A program made the position numbers and the translations under genes. Positions 9,024-17,665 of a stretch of 64,000 nucleotides of DNA are shown piece by piece. The stretch's first letter is position 1. Each line of letters starts with the position of its first letter. The notes beneath the pieces were generated by a model. The model was not told where the DNA came from. It saw only the letters and a program-made list of their open reading frames with translations, and did no database searches. This DNA comes from an uncultured Flavobacteriaceae bacterium (GTDB lineage: Bacteria; Bacteroidota; Bacteroidia; Flavobacteriales; Flavobacteriaceae): assembly GCA_943788695.1 (NCBI GenBank), contig CALSRG010000001.1:930001-994000 (forward strand). Reading direction: 5' to 3'.

Positions 9024-9782
9024 ATGAAGCTTGTTATTTCTCCTGCAAAATCTCTAGAATTAAAAAAATCAGTGCCTACCGATCAATATACTCAGGGCTT
9101 GTTTTTGAGTGATTCAGAAATCTTAAATAAAGCACTTAAAAAGAAATCGGCCAAACAGTTGTCTGAATTGATGTCTATTTCTCTTGCCTTAGGAGAGATC
9201 AATTACGAGCGCAATCAAAACTGGACCCTTCCATTTAATCCTGAAAATTCACGACAAGCCATATTTACTTTTGATGGAGATGTTTATAAGGGACTAGATG
9301 CTTATTCTTTGGATCAAAAATTACTCCCTAAATTACAAAACACAGTATTAATTATTTCTGGCTTGTATGGTTTACTTAAGCCTTTAGATTTGATTCAACC
9401 CTATCGTCTAGAGATGAAAACAAAATTTCAAGTGGGTAAAAACGCCAATTTGTATGACTTTTGGCGTCAGAAAATTACTAAAGCCTTAAATGTTGAATTG
9501 AGCGATGATGGGCTATTGATTAATCTTGCGAGTAACGAGTATTTCAAGGCTATTGACACCAAAACTCTGAATGGAAAAATTATATCACCACAATTTAAAG
9601 TTTTGAAGAATGGCACGTTAAAAACGATTGGCATATTTGCGAAGCAAGCTCGTGGACTCATGACGCGCTTTATTTTGGAGAATGATATTAAAAGTATTCA
9701 AGATTTAGAAATGTTTGATTATCAAAATTATCGCTATTTACCGTCTGAATCTACAGAACTGTCTCCAGTTTTTGTAAAATAA
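9024..9782 (+). CDS. yaaA: Peroxide stress protein YaaA (UPF0246)
   Basis: This 252-residue cytosolic protein has the family N-terminus MKLVISPAKSL and the conserved segments FTFDGDVYKGLDA, LYGLLKPLDLIQPYRLEM (about 115-132) and NLASNEYFKAI. YaaA lowers free iron and limits oxidative DNA damage during peroxide stress in Escherichia coli. That role is taken from the family and not shown here. It is a single gene with its own -7 box and a strong terminator directly after the stop codon. Confidence 0.93.
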   Translation: MKLVISPAKSLELKKSVPTDQYTQGLFLSDSEILNKALKKKSAKQLSELMSISLALGEINYERNQNWTLPFNPENSRQAIFTFDGDVYKGLDAYSLDQKLLPKLQNTVLIISGLYGLLKPLDLIQPYRLEMKTKFQVGKNANLYDFWRQKITKALNVELSDDGLLINLASNEYFKAIDTKTLNGKIISPQFKVLKNGTLKTIGIFAKQARGLMTRFILENDIKSIQDLEMFDYQNYRYLPSESTELSPVFVK

Positions 9783-9805
9783 AAATCCCGCCGAAGCGGG
9801 ATTTT
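9782..9805. terminator. Bidirectional intrinsic terminator between yaaA and yceI-like gene
   Basis: A perfect 10-bp stem (AAAATCCCGC / GCGGGATTTT) with a CGAA loop is flanked by A-tracts and T-tracts. It starts at the last base of the yaaA stop codon and can serve both the plus-strand yaaA and the convergent minus-strand gene. Confidence 0.9.
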
Positions 9806-9824
9806 AAAATCGTGAGTTTCTTAT

Positions 9825-10388
9825 TTAAAAAGAAAGCATAACATCAAGGTCAAAATCATCGTAAATGGCACGATCAGCTAAATTTTCAAAAAAACTATTC
9901 GAACCATACTTGACATCAAACTCTGAACGATCTAAACGTAATCGAGCGTAAGCTTTGTCTTCTGTAACAGTCATGTTAAACTGAATTGATTTTGTGTTAC
10001 CTTTTACAGTAAGATCAGCTACAATATCGTAATATGATCCTGTTCCTTTGACTGAAGTGAAAACTAAAGTAGCTTCTGGAAATTTTTCTACTGCAAAAAA
10101 ATCATCGGATTTTAAGTGCCCTTCAAGTTTTCCCTTACTTTCTCCTTTTAAATCCGTACAAAAAATAGTTTTCATATCTATGGTAAAACTGCCACCAGTT
10201 AAAACTTTTTCGTCAAAAGATAAGTCGCCACTTTTTAAAGTTATAACACCTTCATGTGAGCCAGTGACTTTGTATCCTTTCCAAGCTATTTTACTGTCGG
10301 ATGGTTTAACTGGAATTGGTTCAGTCATTGCTGAAACTATTAAAGAAACACAGAGTACTGCGATTAATGATAATAATTTTGTTTTCAT
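9825..10388 (-). CDS. YceI-family periplasmic protein
   Basis: This 187-residue secreted protein begins MKTKLLSLIAVLCVSLIVSA, a clear Sec signal peptide. That is why I place the start here and not at the reading-frame opening 66 bp upstream. The mature part shows the YceI lipocalin-like pattern: SKIAWKGYKVTGSHEGVI, LKSGDLSFD, FTIDM, LKSDDFFAVEKFPEATLVFT and VTGDLTVKG-type strands. YceI proteins bind polyisoprenoid-like lipids in the periplasm, and the ligand here is unknown. Confidence 0.88.
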   Translation of the reverse strand: MKTKLLSLIAVLCVSLIVSAMTEPIPVKPSDSKIAWKGYKVTGSHEGVITLKSGDLSFDEKVLTGGSFTIDMKTIFCTDLKGESKGKLEGHLKSDDFFAVEKFPEATLVFTSVKGTGSYYDIVADLTVKGNTKSIQFNMTVTEDKAYARLRLDRSEFDVKYGSNSFFENLADRAIYDDFDLDVMLSF

Positions 10389-10411
10389 TTTTTTGTTTAT
10401 TTTTTCAAACT

Positions 10412-10419
10412 CAAAATTA
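10412..10419 (-). promoter_or_regulatory. -7 promoter box for yceI-like gene
   Basis: TAATTTTG on the minus strand fully matches TAnnTTTG and lies 23 nt before the chosen ATG. It falls inside the longer reading frame, which supports the downstream start. Confidence 0.5.
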
Positions 10420-10509
10420 TTAATAATGCCTTTCGATTGATCAGTCTGGATCACAAATATTTGTTAAAATTGACATTTTTCTAGACATTCAATTAACTAA
10501 AAAATTTAG

Positions 10510-10517
10510 TAATTTTG
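10510..10517 (+). promoter_or_regulatory. -7 promoter box for rhodanese pair
   Basis: TAATTTTG is a full TAnnTTTG match 20 nt before the ATG of the first rhodanese gene. Confidence 0.5.
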
Positions 10518-10537
10518 TAAGAACAAATTATAATCTC

Positions 10538-10852
10538 ATGAAAGATTTAATTCAAGCCGACTGGAGGGAACAATCTTCTCAAAATCAGGATGCAATCATT
10601 TTAGATGTGCGAACTCCAGAAGAAGTCTCAGAAGGGAAAATACCTAAAGCCGTGAATGTTAATATTTCTGATCCTCATTCGTTTTTGGAAAAACTTCAAA
10701 GTTTTGATAAATCTGCTTCTTATTTTGTGTATTGTCGTTCTGGCGCAAGGAGTACTCAGGCCTGTGCCGTGATGCGACAGATGGGTTTTGAAAATTCATT
10801 TAACCTCATCGGCGGTATTTTAGAATGGAATGGTCCTATAAATAAAATTTAA
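10538..10852 (+). CDS. Single-domain rhodanese, cytosolic
   Basis: This 104-residue single rhodanese domain has no signal peptide. The DVRTPEEV motif is at about 23-30. The active-site loop is CRSGAR (66-71), with C66 as the persulfide-carrying cysteine, and a C-terminal GGILEW segment follows. Such proteins move sulfane sulfur between donors and acceptors. The physiological partner is unknown. It is followed 3 bp later by a second rhodanese that is predicted to be an exported lipoprotein. Confidence 0.9.
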   Translation: MKDLIQADWREQSSQNQDAIILDVRTPEEVSEGKIPKAVNVNISDPHSFLEKLQSFDKSASYFVYCRSGARSTQACAVMRQMGFENSFNLIGGILEWNGPINKI

Positions 10853-10855
10853 ATT

Positions 10856-11260
10856 ATGTTCTCAAAAGTACTCACCTCATTTTGTTTGTTTTTATCATTA
10901 TTTTCTTTTAGTTGTAAGGAACAAAATCAGTCCGTAGTTGAAATGCTTACCGCTCAAGAGATGGTCGACATGATGTCTCAAAATGATTTTCCTTTAGTGG
11001 ATGTCAGAACACCTGAGGAATTTCAGGAGGGTGCTATCAAAAATGCTATTAATATGGATTTTTTATCAGACTCGTTTGAAGCACAGATTAATAATTTAGA
11101 CCCCAATGAACCTTTGATTATTTATTGTAAATCTGGAGGAAGGAGCAATAGTTGCGCCATGTTTTTGGAGAAAGCAGGTTTTGTTAAAGTATATAATTTA
11201 GTAGGTGGTATTAGCCAATGGACCAACCTAGGTTTGCCAATTGTAGTACCACAAGATTGA
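10856..11260 (+). CDS. Rhodanese-domain lipoprotein
   Basis: This is a 134-residue protein. Residues 1-19 form a lipoprotein-type signal (LFLSLFSFSC), with C20 as the likely lipidated cysteine. The rhodanese domain has DVRTPEEF at about 49-56 and the loop CKSGGR at 91-96, with C91 as the catalytic residue. It should face the periplasm or outer membrane, while its neighbour 3 bp upstream stays in the cytosol. The two are related and probably arose by duplication. It is convergent with the nucleotidyltransferase gene (4 bp gap). Confidence 0.88.
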   Translation: MFSKVLTSFCLFLSLFSFSCKEQNQSVVEMLTAQEMVDMMSQNDFPLVDVRTPEEFQEGAIKNAINMDFLSDSFEAQINNLDPNEPLIIYCKSGGRSNSCAMFLEKAGFVKVYNLVGGISQWTNLGLPIVVPQD

Positions 11261-11264
11261 TAAT

Positions 11265-12149
11265 TTATTTTGTCCACAAAGGTGAAGTGTAGAGCCCTTC
11301 ATCAGAAAATTTTTGAATCGCTTCTTGAGCACTCAATTTATCATTAAAATAAGTCACGCCAAACCATGGGCTTTTAACTTGAATAACTGTAACGTCCACA
11401 GCCCTTTGAACCATCATTTCTTGAATCACAAAGGGAAGATAGATTTCAGATTTTTCAAGGTTGTCGGCAATAGACAGAAAGGAAGTAAAATAGTCGTCGA
11501 TGTAATTAAATATCTTATCATGACACACCCAGAAGTTCATCGAAACAAGATCTTCTGAATGCAAACTTAGACCAGAATGTTGGTCCATAATTTCTCCTTT
11601 TATAGATTCTATTTTAGTAAATTCTTCTATCGAAATGAGTTTGTCTTCATCGACTTTGCAGACACCACGTGATACCGAACCATGTTCTGAGAGGGTATCG
11701 CCAAGACTGTAAGTCACAAGTCCGAAACTATTATTATCATTATTTCGTATAAAATCGGCAGCAGCCGAAAATGCTGGCTTACCATAATAATCGTCGGCAT
11801 TGATGATTACAAAATCACCTTGAATTAGATGTCTAGCTGACCAAACTGCATGAGCGGTTCCCCATGGTTTTTCTCGTGTAGTTTCAATTTTCACACCATC
11901 GGGAGTATCATCAATAGATTGAGTGATAACATCAACTTTGACATTGTTTGGCAGGCGATTGTCCATATACTGTTGAAGAAAATTTTGATTTTCTGCTTTG
12001 GTAACAATTACAATATGATCAAATTGATTCTCAATGGCATCAAAGATGCTGAATTCCATTAAAAACTCTTCATTGGGACCAAGGCCGTCAAATTGTTTTA
12101 ATTTTCCGTACCGACTTCCGCTTCCTGCGGCCATTAACAATAATGTCAT
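11265..12149 (-). CDS. Sugar-phosphate nucleotidyltransferase-like protein
   Basis: This 294-residue protein has the NTP-transferase N-terminus MTLLLMAAGSGSRYGKLKQF (GSGSRYG nucleotide loop), then INADDYYGKPAF, the acidic metal-binding type of motif. The fold is that of nucleotidylyltransferases that make NDP-sugars from sugar-1-phosphates. The exact sugar cannot be told. The chosen ATG gives this N-terminus directly, and the reading frame extends 48 bp upstream through the promoter. It is transcribed alone, with a good -33/-7 pair upstream. Confidence 0.8.
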   Translation of the reverse strand: MTLLLMAAGSGSRYGKLKQFDGLGPNEEFLMEFSIFDAIENQFDHIVIVTKAENQNFLQQYMDNRLPNNVKVDVITQSIDDTPDGVKIETTREKPWGTAHAVWSARHLIQGDFVIINADDYYGKPAFSAAADFIRNNDNNSFGLVTYSLGDTLSEHGSVSRGVCKVDEDKLISIEEFTKIESIKGEIMDQHSGLSLHSEDLVSMNFWVCHDKIFNYIDDYFTSFLSIADNLEKSEIYLPFVIQEMMVQRAVDVTVIQVKSPWFGVTYFNDKLSAQEAIQKFSDEGLYTSPLWTK

Positions 12150-12165
12150 TGTGTTTTGTTTGATA

Positions 12166-12198
12166 CAAAAATAGGGTATTGTTTTTATACCTACCAAA
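12166..12198 (-). promoter_or_regulatory. -33/-7 promoter for nucleotidyltransferase gene
   Basis: On the minus strand a TTTG (12195-12198) is followed by 21 nt and then TATTTTTG (12166-12173), matching the Bacteroidota TTTG / TAnnTTTG pattern. The -7 box is 16 nt before the ATG. Confidence 0.6.
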
Positions 12199-12212
12199 TG
12201 GTCAATATTACT

Positions 12213-15200
12213 TTACCTTTTAAGCGTAAAATGTCCTTTAAAGGACCTGCCATCTTGTAGTATAGCTTGGAACCAGTAATCGGATGCGGGCATTTTATAG
12301 CCGTTGTATGTTCCATCCCATCCACTATGCTCAGGAGTGATTAGAGTGATGAGCTTCCCGTATCTGTCATATATAATGATTTTACTATCAGGCTGAAATT
12401 GTGAGCTGAGACCAATGACTTGCCAAGTATCGTTAAAGCCATCGCCATTTGGAGTAAAGAACTTCATAAAGCCAATAACAGAGACCATTTCTTGTGTGAT
12501 GCCACAGCCGTTAATGTCTCTGACGTATACGGTGTGTATACCAGGTGAGACCTGATCAAAAAAGCCAATGTTTTGATAGTTTCCAAGAGGGTTGTCTAGT
12601 GCAAACTCATAATTTCCAACCCCGCTAACAAATACGGCTATGGCGTTTTGTTCGCTAGCATCTGTAACGACAATATTTTCTATGGTTGCGGTATCGGATG
12701 CGACCACTGTGATTTGCCTTTGTTGTGAACATCCGTTGGCGTTTTCTACAGTTACGCGGTATACCCCAGCTTGATTGACTTGAATGTCCTCTGTGGCTTC
12801 TCCAGTATTCCAAGAATATGACAAACCACTACCGCCTCCAATAACACCAGCATTGAGGTTAATAGCGGCAGGAAAGGTGTTTAGACAATAGATAATGGTT
12901 TGATCGTCTTGCAATATGGGCAAAGGGTTGACTTGTAATAGGACTTGACTAATGCCGTAACAGGCGTTATCGTCTTCAGCACGAGCATAGATATTCTGAC
13001 TGTAAGGACTGGTGTTTACAAAAGGACTTATAAGCGGATTTTGTTCAAGCAGTGCATCTTGATTTGAGGCATAATAAGTAATGGTGACACCAGTTGGAGC
13101 ACCAACCAGTACCATACTATCAGCTTGAGTAAGGTCAAAACTGGCTAAACCGTCCTCAGTACCATCATCATCACAACGCACCAGTAGGGCATCACTCACA
13201 TCGGTAGTAGAGACTTCAAGCTCTAGTTGACTGATGCTAAAACAACCAGAAGCGTCATCAATCACTTGGACATACAATGTTTGTGGATTTGAGGTATTGG
13301 GGAAATTATTGCCATTAATGGGATTAGAACTGCTTTGAGCATCAGCCATTGTGAGGTAAAAGGCCGTAGATAATCCTGTGATATTTCCAGTAAGAACATC
13401 GTCGGCTTCATGGCAATTAAAAATGGTGAATCCATCAACAAAACCATCCTCATCGCATTGAAACAGCGAGCTGTTAAAACTATCAGGAATGGGATTAACC
13501 TCCACGACAAAACTGCTTGTATCAAAACAGTCTGTATTGAGTACATTTTCAATACGCACAAAGATGGTTTGTGCAAAAGGCGTAGAGTTATAAAAAGTTA
13601 GAGGTAATGCATTAGTGTTGGTATCAGCATCATTTTGATTCAGGTGATAAGTAACGTTAAAATCGGCAGGACTCTGACTTCCAAGCACCACAGTTGTAGC
13701 TGCAGACAAATCAACATCCATTTGACCATTAGTCAAACTGCCATCAATACCATCATCACAAAAGCTCAGCGTATCTACAACATTTGCAGTAGGGGTATCG
13801 AAGACCTCCACGATAAAGCTCGTGGTGTCGTAACATGTGGTGTTCAAAACATTTTCAATACGCACAAAAATCTGTTGAGCATTGGAGGTATTGCTAAAAG
13901 GCAAGGAGATGGGATTGCTTCCTGCATCGGCATCAGCTTGAGAGGTGAAATAGAGGACATTAAAATCAGCAGCAAGTTGTGATCCGAGTACCTCATTAGT
14001 AACATCGGGATCAAAATCAAAATCAAAGACACCATCGTTATTGTCATCGCAAACGTCAATGTTTGAAGGGGTGTTGGCTGTTGGTGTCGCAAAGACCTCC
14101 ACGACAAAACTGCTTGTATCAAAACAGTCTGTATTGAGTACATTTTCAATACGCACAAAGATGGTTTGTGCAAAAGGCGTAGAGTTATAAAAAGTTAGAG
14201 GTAATGCATTAGTGTTGGTATCAGCATCATTTTGATTCAGGTGATAAGTAACGTTAAAATCGGCAGGACTCTGACTTCCAAGCACCACAGTTGTAGCTGC
14301 AGACAAATCAACATCCATTTGACCATTAGTCAAACTGCCATCAATACCATCATCACAAAAGCTCAGCGTATCTACAACATTTGCAGTAGGGGTATCGAAG
14401 ACCTCCACGATAAAGCTCGTGGTGTCGTAACATGTGGTGTTCAAAACATTTTCAATACGCACAAAAATCTGTTGAGCATTGGAGGTATTGCTAAAAGGCA
14501 AGGAGATGGGATTGCTTCCTGCATCGGCATCAGCTTGAGAGGTGAAATAGAGGACATTAAAATCAGCAGCAAGTTGTGATCCGAGTACCTCATTAGTAAC
14601 ATCGGGATCAAAATCAAAATCAAAGACACCATCGTTATTGTCATCGCAAACGTCAATGTTTGAAGGGGTGTTGGCTGTTGGTGTCGCAAAGACCTCCACG
14701 ACAAAACTGCTTGTATCAAAACAGTCTGTATTGAGTACATTTTCAATACGCACAAAGATGGTTTGTGCAAAAGGCGTAGAGTTATAAAAAGTTAGAGGTA
14801 ATGCATTAGTGTTGGTATCAGCATCATTTTGATTCAGGTGATAAGTAACGTTAAAATCGGCAGGACTCTGACTTCCAAGCACCACAGTTGTAGCTGCAGA
14901 CAAATCAACATCCATTTGACCATTAGTCAAACTGCCATCAATACCATCATCACAAAAGCTCAGCGTATCTACAACATTTGCAGTAGGGGTATCGAAGACC
15001 TCCACGATAAAGCTCGTGGTGTCGTAACATGTGGTGTTCAAAACATTTTCAATACGCACAAAAATCTGTTGAGCATTGGAGGTATTGCTAAAAGGCAAGG
15101 AGATGGGATTGCTTCCTGCATCGGCATCAGCTTGAGAGGTGAAATAGAGGACATTAAAATCAGCAGCAAGTTGTGATCCGAGTACCTCATTAGTAACATC

Positions 15201-16796
15201 GGGATCAAAATCAAAATCAAAGACACCATCGTTATTGTCATCGCAAACGTCAATGTTTGAAGGGGTGTTGGCTGTTGGGCTTTCAAAAATAGTGACATCA
15301 GTGGTAAAGGTTTGTGTTTCATTAGGTGTTGTAATGACTAATTGAACAGTATAATTACCAGCGGCATTGTACGTGTTTGATGGATTGACTAAGGTTGATG
15401 TCTGACCATCCCCGAAATCCCATAAGATATCAACAACCGTTTCTGAGGTTGATACTGAGAAGGCTGTTGTTTCGCCAAGACAATCATTTTCGTATTGAAT
15501 GTTAGCTACAAGAAAGGATTGTATGAAAGGTGGTAGTCCGAGTGCCGAAGCTGTTCCAGAGGCTAGAGCTTGACCATCTTCTTGGTAACCACAAGCCGCA
15601 CCAACCGCGGCTGGCATGTTGATCACATCAAGTGCTTGGGAATTACTTGTGTTACAAATATAAATTTTACCATTTGGAGCCAGTTGCATAGCGCCGATAA
15701 AAGAAAATCCTGAAAAGACTATTGTTTTAGATGCACTAATGTCAGTGGCATCAAGATCGAATTGTCTCACTGAATTATTTCCAGATAAATAAACCTTTTT
15801 CGAATCTTGTGAAAAGGCTACGCCATAAAAAGAAACACCGGCCTCTAGTAATAGAGCATTACTCACAGTTCCAGTACTATTGTCAAAGTCATACATCCAT
15901 GCAGAGCCTGTACCACCGGCGGTTTGCCCTTGCTGAGTACCATTTTCATTGTGTGCGACAACTAATTTTCCGCCATCCGGAGAAGATTTTAAATAGCCGA
16001 TGCCATTTCTTCTGTAGCCATCAGTTGTTATTATTGGACTCACCAATGATTCCACTGGTGTGGTGTTAACGCCAGAGGCATCAATTCTAAAAGCGTAAAA
16101 AGTATCAATAAACTGTGTAATCAACCAATATGATTGACCGTCAGCATGCTCAACTGCTGTTATTTTTTCACTACACTTAAACTTAGATTCTTCAATATCG
16201 GCTGTATTGTAAGTGATTAATTGTACATTTTTTTCTGCACTATCGGCATCACCATTGCCACCGTTCAATGATAAATCGATCAGAGTGTAATTAAGACCGT
16301 TATTGTAACCATCATCACCACTTGGAATTGTTGCGCCATCATCATAAGTGCCTACCGATGTGCCTGATTCATTTGCTGGTCCTTGATCGGGATAAGCCCA
16401 GCCATTCATATGATGAGGTTCATCGACTGTGAACACATAAAATTGATCTAAATTTCCTGGTCTTGGAACAATTAAGGCCGAACTCGTACTTGAAGGATCT
16501 CCTAGCAGTCCCGTTCCATTGTTATAATCGGCATTTGGCATAATTTGATGATTCGCATCCCAAACGTTTCGTCCGTCAGAATAAAATAACAAATTACCAT
16601 TGACATCAGAAATTGAAGAACAGCCTTCATTGGTGCTAATAGTACTCAGTGCAGCATTTGTTGGCGTAACAGTTCCGGTAACTGAATCAAAGGTTAATCC
16701 GGCGCCAAAACCAAAAAACCAATTATTGGCCTCGCCCTGAGCATAAGTACCCGTAATCCCCAAAATTACGATTGCAATAAACAGCAGAGATCTCAT
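12213..16796 (-). CDS. Large secreted repeat protein with T9SS type B sorting domain
   Basis: This is a 1527-residue exported protein. A Sec signal peptide (1-19, ending TYA) leads into an N-terminal region of about 400 residues with repeating strand patterns (NLLFYSDG, GGKLVVAHN, GKIYICNT) like a beta-propeller. A PKD domain (WDFGDG, about 440-500) comes next, then eight cysteine-pair repeats of about 95-102 residues. Six of these are three copies of an alternating A/B pair (about 507-1100) and two are diverged. After an Ig-like or PKD-like segment, the last 90 residues start FFTPNGDGFNDTW and end GHFTLKR. This is the gliding-motility-associated (CHU_C, type B) C-terminal domain that directs export through the Por system. 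A repeats carry CDDNNDGVFDFDF, a possible Ca2+ loop. It is probably a surface adhesin or matrix protein, and the ligand is unknown. Confidence 0.88.
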   Translation of the reverse strand: MRSLLFIAIVILGITGTYAQGEANNWFFGFGAGLTFDSVTGTVTPTNAALSTISTNEGCSSISDVNGNLLFYSDGRNVWDANHQIMPNADYNNGTGLLGDPSSTSSALIVPRPGNLDQFYVFTVDEPHHMNGWAYPDQGPANESGTSVGTYDDGATIPSGDDGYNNGLNYTLIDLSLNGGNGDADSAEKNVQLITYNTADIEESKFKCSEKITAVEHADGQSYWLITQFIDTFYAFRIDASGVNTTPVESLVSPIITTDGYRRNGIGYLKSSPDGGKLVVAHNENGTQQGQTAGGTGSAWMYDFDNSTGTVSNALLLEAGVSFYGVAFSQDSKKVYLSGNNSVRQFDLDATDISASKTIVFSGFSFIGAMQLAPNGKIYICNTSNSQALDVINMPAAVGAACGYQEDGQALASGTASALGLPPFIQSFLVANIQYENDCLGETTAFSVSTSETVVDILWDFGDGQTSTLVNPSNTYNAAGNYTVQLVITTPNETQTFTTDVTIFESPTANTPSNIDVCDDNNDGVFDFDFDPDVTNEVLGSQLAADFNVLYFTSQADADAGSNPISLPFSNTSNAQQIFVRIENVLNTTCYDTTSFIVEVFDTPTANVVDTLSFCDDGIDGSLTNGQMDVDLSAATTVVLGSQSPADFNVTYHLNQNDADTNTNALPLTFYNSTPFAQTIFVRIENVLNTDCFDTSSFVVEVFATPTANTPSNIDVCDDNNDGVFDFDFDPDVTNEVLGSQLAADFNVLYFTSQADADAGSNPISLPFSNTSNAQQIFVRIENVLNTTCYDTTSFIVEVFDTPTANVVDTLSFCDDGIDGSLTNGQMDVDLSAATTVVLGSQSPADFNVTYHLNQNDADTNTNALPLTFYNSTPFAQTIFVRIENVLNTDCFDTSSFVVEVFATPTANTPSNIDVCDDNNDGVFDFDFDPDVTNEVLGSQLAADFNVLYFTSQADADAGSNPISLPFSNTSNAQQIFVRIENVLNTTCYDTTSFIVEVFDTPTANVVDTLSFCDDGIDGSLTNGQMDVDLSAATTVVLGSQSPADFNVTYHLNQNDADTNTNALPLTFYNSTPFAQTIFVRIENVLNTDCFDTSSFVVEVNPIPDSFNSSLFQCDEDGFVDGFTIFNCHEADDVLTGNITGLSTAFYLTMADAQSSSNPINGNNFPNTSNPQTLYVQVIDDASGCFSISQLELEVSTTDVSDALLVRCDDDGTEDGLASFDLTQADSMVLVGAPTGVTITYYASNQDALLEQNPLISPFVNTSPYSQNIYARAEDDNACYGISQVLLQVNPLPILQDDQTIIYCLNTFPAAINLNAGVIGGGSGLSYSWNTGEATEDIQVNQAGVYRVTVENANGCSQQRQITVVASDTATIENIVVTDASEQNAIAVFVSGVGNYEFALDNPLGNYQNIGFFDQVSPGIHTVYVRDINGCGITQEMVSVIGFMKFFTPNGDGFNDTWQVIGLSSQFQPDSKIIIYDRYGKLITLITPEHSGWDGTYNGYKMPASDYWFQAILQDGRSFKGHFTLKR
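13498..14094 (-). repeat. 597-bp tandem repeat, copy 3 (last in reading direction)
   Basis: In-frame repeat unit of 199 codons made of a 97-residue A module plus a 102-residue B module. It matches the next copy base for base wherever I compared them, with an exact 597-bp offset. Confidence 0.92.
14095..14691 (-). repeat. 597-bp tandem repeat, copy 2
   Basis: Middle copy of the A+B unit. Translations in antisense frames of this copy and its neighbours are also the same, which implies nucleotide identity and not only protein conservation. Confidence 0.92.
14692..15278 (-). repeat. 597-bp tandem repeat, copy 1 (first in reading direction, 10 bp short)
   Basis: First copy in the reading direction. 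Identity to the other copies stops at 15278, where the sequence joins the PKD domain, so this copy lacks the first 10 bp of the unit. Confidence 0.9.
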
Positions 16797-16822
16797 ATCA
16801 AAAAGGAATTGAGGTAAAAGTA

Positions 16823-17665
16823 CTACAAATCCCTTTTTTTAAGAAGTAAGAAGGAAGAAAAAACGAAAATAGCCGTCCAAAAAATAACGATACTAAATTC
16901 ATAAAAATGCACCCCATAATCATAGACGAGGTCACCTTGATCCGGAAATTTTGAAATCAAAACCCTCTGAAATGGCTGATCAATAAGTTTATACATTGAT
17001 TTCAATGGAAATAAATTTTGGATGGTTTCTGGTAGATCGGAATTCGATTTTCTAAAATGCCACATAAAGAACCCAAAGATGATCCATTCTAAAATAAAAA
17101 GTACAAACAAGAATCCTAGAGCAAATGCAGATCGTTTGAATAGCACGCCGAAAAACAAACAGAGACTGAAAAATCCGACAAGTTTAAAGAAATAAGCTGC
17201 TATAAATTCAGTGCCTTGAATGATAATTCCAAATTCATCATAGCTTGAATAATATAAACCAATACATAGCGATAAAGCAAAAATAAGTAGGGTAGAGATC
17301 AGTGAAAAAAACACTATTGCATAAAACTTAGATCGTATAAACTCGCCTTTACTTAAACCGTCGATGAGATTTTGCTTCAAGGTTCGGTTACTGTATTCAT
17401 TCCCAATCATACTCACGACAACGATCGCAAAAAAGAATTTAAATTGCGAAGCAAAAAACGTCGTAATATGCCAAATAATTGGAAAATTAAAGACACCCAA
17501 TTCGCCTAATTCTAATGTAAATAATCCAAAAAAATTGATCTTAAAGGATGAAAGTAGAAGGACAAAAAAGGGTAAAATGAACGAGACAAAAATAAGAACT
17601 CTGCTGGCTCTATTAAGCCATAATTTTTGAAGCTCAAGTTTAAATAAGAGCAATTCGTCTTTCAT
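16823..17665 (-). CDS. ABC-2 type transporter permease
   Basis: This 280-residue membrane protein has about six hydrophobic segments. It begins with a cytosolic helix (LLLFKLELQKLWLNRASRV) and contains SNRTLKQNLIDGLSKGEFIRSKF, the loop typical of ABC-2 (BcrB/NatB-like) permeases. It works with the ATPase encoded just upstream, whose stop codon overlaps its ATG by 4 bp (ATGA). The substrate is unknown. The large T9SS protein gene follows 26 bp downstream, but nothing links the two functionally. Confidence 0.85.
   Translation of the reverse strand: MKDELLLFKLELQKLWLNRASRVLIFVSFILPFFVLLLSSFKINFFGLFTLELGELGVFNFPIIWHITTFFASQFKFFFAIVVVSMIGNEYSNRTLKQNLIDGLSKGEFIRSKFYAIVFFSLISTLLIFALSLCIGLYYSSYDEFGIIIQGTEFIAAYFFKLVGFFSLCLFFGVLFKRSAFALGFLFVLFILEWIIFGFFMWHFRKSNSDLPETIQNLFPLKSMYKLIDQPFQRVLISKFPDQGDLVYDYGVHFYEFSIVIFWTAIFVFSSFLLLKKRDL

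Noticed and set aside
10389-10454. Upstream extension of the yceI-like gene
   Set aside because: The extension contains a full -7 box, and the signal peptide begins at the internal ATG 10388.
13635-15176. Three identical 115-codon open frames on the plus strand (and 109-codon frames in another minus frame) at 597-bp spacing
   Set aside because: They lie antisense or out of frame inside the repeats of the T9SS protein and are identical only because the DNA repeats. No promoter or protein-like features.
13498-15278. Repeat array as CRISPR or integrated element
   Set aside because: The units are 597 bp, in frame and without spacers; they encode protein domains.
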